Source: Usitatibacter palustris | Lineage (GTDB): Bacteria > Pseudomonadota > Gammaproteobacteria > Burkholderiales > Usitatibacteraceae | Assembly (NCBI RefSeq): GCF_013003985.1 | Contig: NZ_CP053073.1 | Location: 3,224,001 to 3,288,000, forward strand | Direction: 5' to 3' | Length of the DNA: 64,000 bases | Shown here: positions 63,063 through 64,000 of the stretch, piece by piece | How the letters are laid out: every line of letters starts with the position of its first letter | Position numbering within the stretch: position 1 is the stretch's first letter | The notes under the pieces: generated by a model | Databases searched by the model: none | What the model was told of the DNA's origin: nothing | Seen by the model: the letters and a program-made list of their open reading frames with translations, nothing else | Made by a program: the position numbers and the translations under genes

Positions 63063-64000
63063 CACCAAGTGACCCGTTGCGGTTCGGGTTTCTCCTTGTC
63101 GATCGCGGTGTACCACGGCATCGCGAAGAAGAAAGCGAAGTAGACGACGCTGAGCACGCGGGCGGCCCACAGCGCGACGTAGTCGCCCCCCACAACCGGC
63201 AGCCCCTTGCCGAACTCGCCCCAAACGGTGGTCGGTTCGACCCCGAGGTAGCCCAGCAGGAGGAAGCTCACGATGAACAGCGCGAAGGCGGCGCGGTAGA
63301 TCGGGCCGCGATAGCGGATCGACTTCACCTTGCCGCGGTCGAGCCAGGGCAGGGCAAAGAAGATCAGCGTGGCCGCGCCCATCACCGCAACACCCGGGAA
63401 CTGCGACCCTGCGATCGGCGGGACGGCGCGAAGCATCGCGTAGTACGGCGTGAAGTACCAGACCGGCGCAATGTGCTCGGGCGTCTTGAGCGGATCGGCC
63501 GGGAGGAAGTTGTTGTACTCGAGGAAGTAGCCCCCGACTTCCGGCGAGAAGAACACGATCACCGAGAAGGCCATGAGGAAGACCGCCACGCCGACCATGT
63601 CCTTGATCGTGTAGTACGGGTGGAAGGGGATGCCGTCGACGGGCGTACCGGTCTTCGGGTCGAGGTTCTTCTTGATCTCGATGCCGTCAGGATTGTTCGA
63701 CCCGACTTCGCGAAGCGCCATGAGGTGCGCCGCAACGAGGCCCAGGAGGACCAGCGGAATCGCCACCACGTGCAGCGCGAAGAAGCGGTTGAGCGTCGCA
63801 TCAGACACGTTGTAGTCGCCGCGAATCCAGATCGCGAGGTCTTCGCCGATGATCGGCACGGTGCCAAAGAGATTGATGATCACCTGCGCGCCCCAGTACG
63901 ACATCTGGCCCCAGGGAAGCAGGTAGCCGAAGAAGGCCTCGGCCATCAGGCACAGGTAGATGAGGACGCCGAAGATCCAGACGAGCTCGCGCGGCTTGCG
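63062..64000 (-). CDS. petB: Ubiquinol-cytochrome c reductase cytochrome b (5' end outside window)
   Basis: The last 312 codons are visible; the frame is open to the window edge at 64000. Membrane helices with GYLLPWGQMSYWGA and a pair of His residues 14 residues apart (HVVAIPLVLLGLVAAH) belong to the haem-binding helix. The quinol-site VWYFTPYYAMLRA motif and the last helices follow. It should form the bc1 core with petC and an upstream Rieske protein not in this window. Confidence 0.94.
   Translation of the reverse strand, partial: RKPRELVWIFGVLIYLCLMAEAFFGYLLPWGQMSYWGAQVIINLFGTVPIIGEDLAIWIRGDYNVSDATLNRFFALHVVAIPLVLLGLVAAHLMALREVGSNNPDGIEIKKNLDPKTGTPVDGIPFHPYYTIKDMVGVAVFLMAFSVIVFFSPEVGGYFLEYNNFLPADPLKTPEHIAPVWYFTPYYAMLRAVPPIAGSQFPGVAVMGAATLIFFALPWLDRGKVKSIRYRGPIYRAAFALFIVSFLLLGYLGVEPTTVWGEFGKGLPVVGGDYVALWAARVLSVVYFAFFFAMPWYTAIDKEKPEPQRVTW

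Overview
The window is a 64 kb chromosomal stretch from a high-GC proteobacterium, most likely a betaproteobacterium. This is inferred from gene order and protein style: dapF-DUF484-xerC, hslVU, argB after a small heat-shock gene, sspB-sspA beside the cytochrome bc1 genes, and a tRNA-Thr/Tyr/Gly/Thr-tuf-tRNA-Trp-secE-nusG cluster. No rRNA, insertion sequence, prophage or CRISPR array is visible, so this is core chromosome with a few accessory inserts.

Region 1 (1-10860, + strand): two LpxL-like lipid A acyltransferases separated by an SDR-DoxX fusion and a DUF2269 membrane protein; then dapF, a DUF484 gene and xerC, two overlapping CobW-type GTPases, a protein built from two copies of a helical-plus-STAS unit, and the HslVU protease. 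Region 2 (10930-16750): a lipoprotein, then a minus-strand cluster of two tandem bufferin-like peptides (DUF2282), an MNIO enzyme (DUF692), its partner (DUF2063) and a secreted PilJ-N-like protein. A divergent hsp20 with a sigma-32-like promoter, argB, and a Cys-rich secreted protein on the minus strand follow. The bufferin cluster is the most interesting accessory system: ribosomally made, post-translationally modified Cys peptides linked in recent work to copper sequestration.

Region 3 (16834-24332, - strand): an operon reading FmdB-like zinc ribbon, DUF502, aspS, Thr-type asparaginase, nudB and an EEP phosphatase, mostly with stop/start overlaps, then htpX, ssb and an MFS exporter. Region 4 (24443-28581, + strand): uvrA and a glycerate kinase, ending in a bidirectional terminator.

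Region 5 (28648-59080, - strand) is the translation and transcription super-cluster. In transcription order it runs secE-nusG-rplKAJL-rpoBC, then str (rpsL-rpsG-fusA-tuf), S10 (rpsJ to rpsQ), spc (rplN to rpmJ) and alpha (rpsM-rpsK-rpsD-rpoA-rplQ). Visible control points are an L10-type leader before rplJ, a chain of hairpins between rplL and rpoB, a near-consensus promoter overlapping the rpoC stop before rpsL, and a promoter plus structured leader before rplN. Region 6 (59115-64000, - strand): tRNA-Trp, a second tuf almost identical to the first, tRNA-Thr(GGU), tRNA-Gly(UCC) and tRNA-Tyr(GUA) behind their own promoter, a 352 nt spacer, tRNA-Thr(UGU), sspB, sspA, petC and the 3' part of petB, cut by the window edge.

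Coordinates and translations come from direct reading. Family names rest on recognised motifs, and no database search was run.
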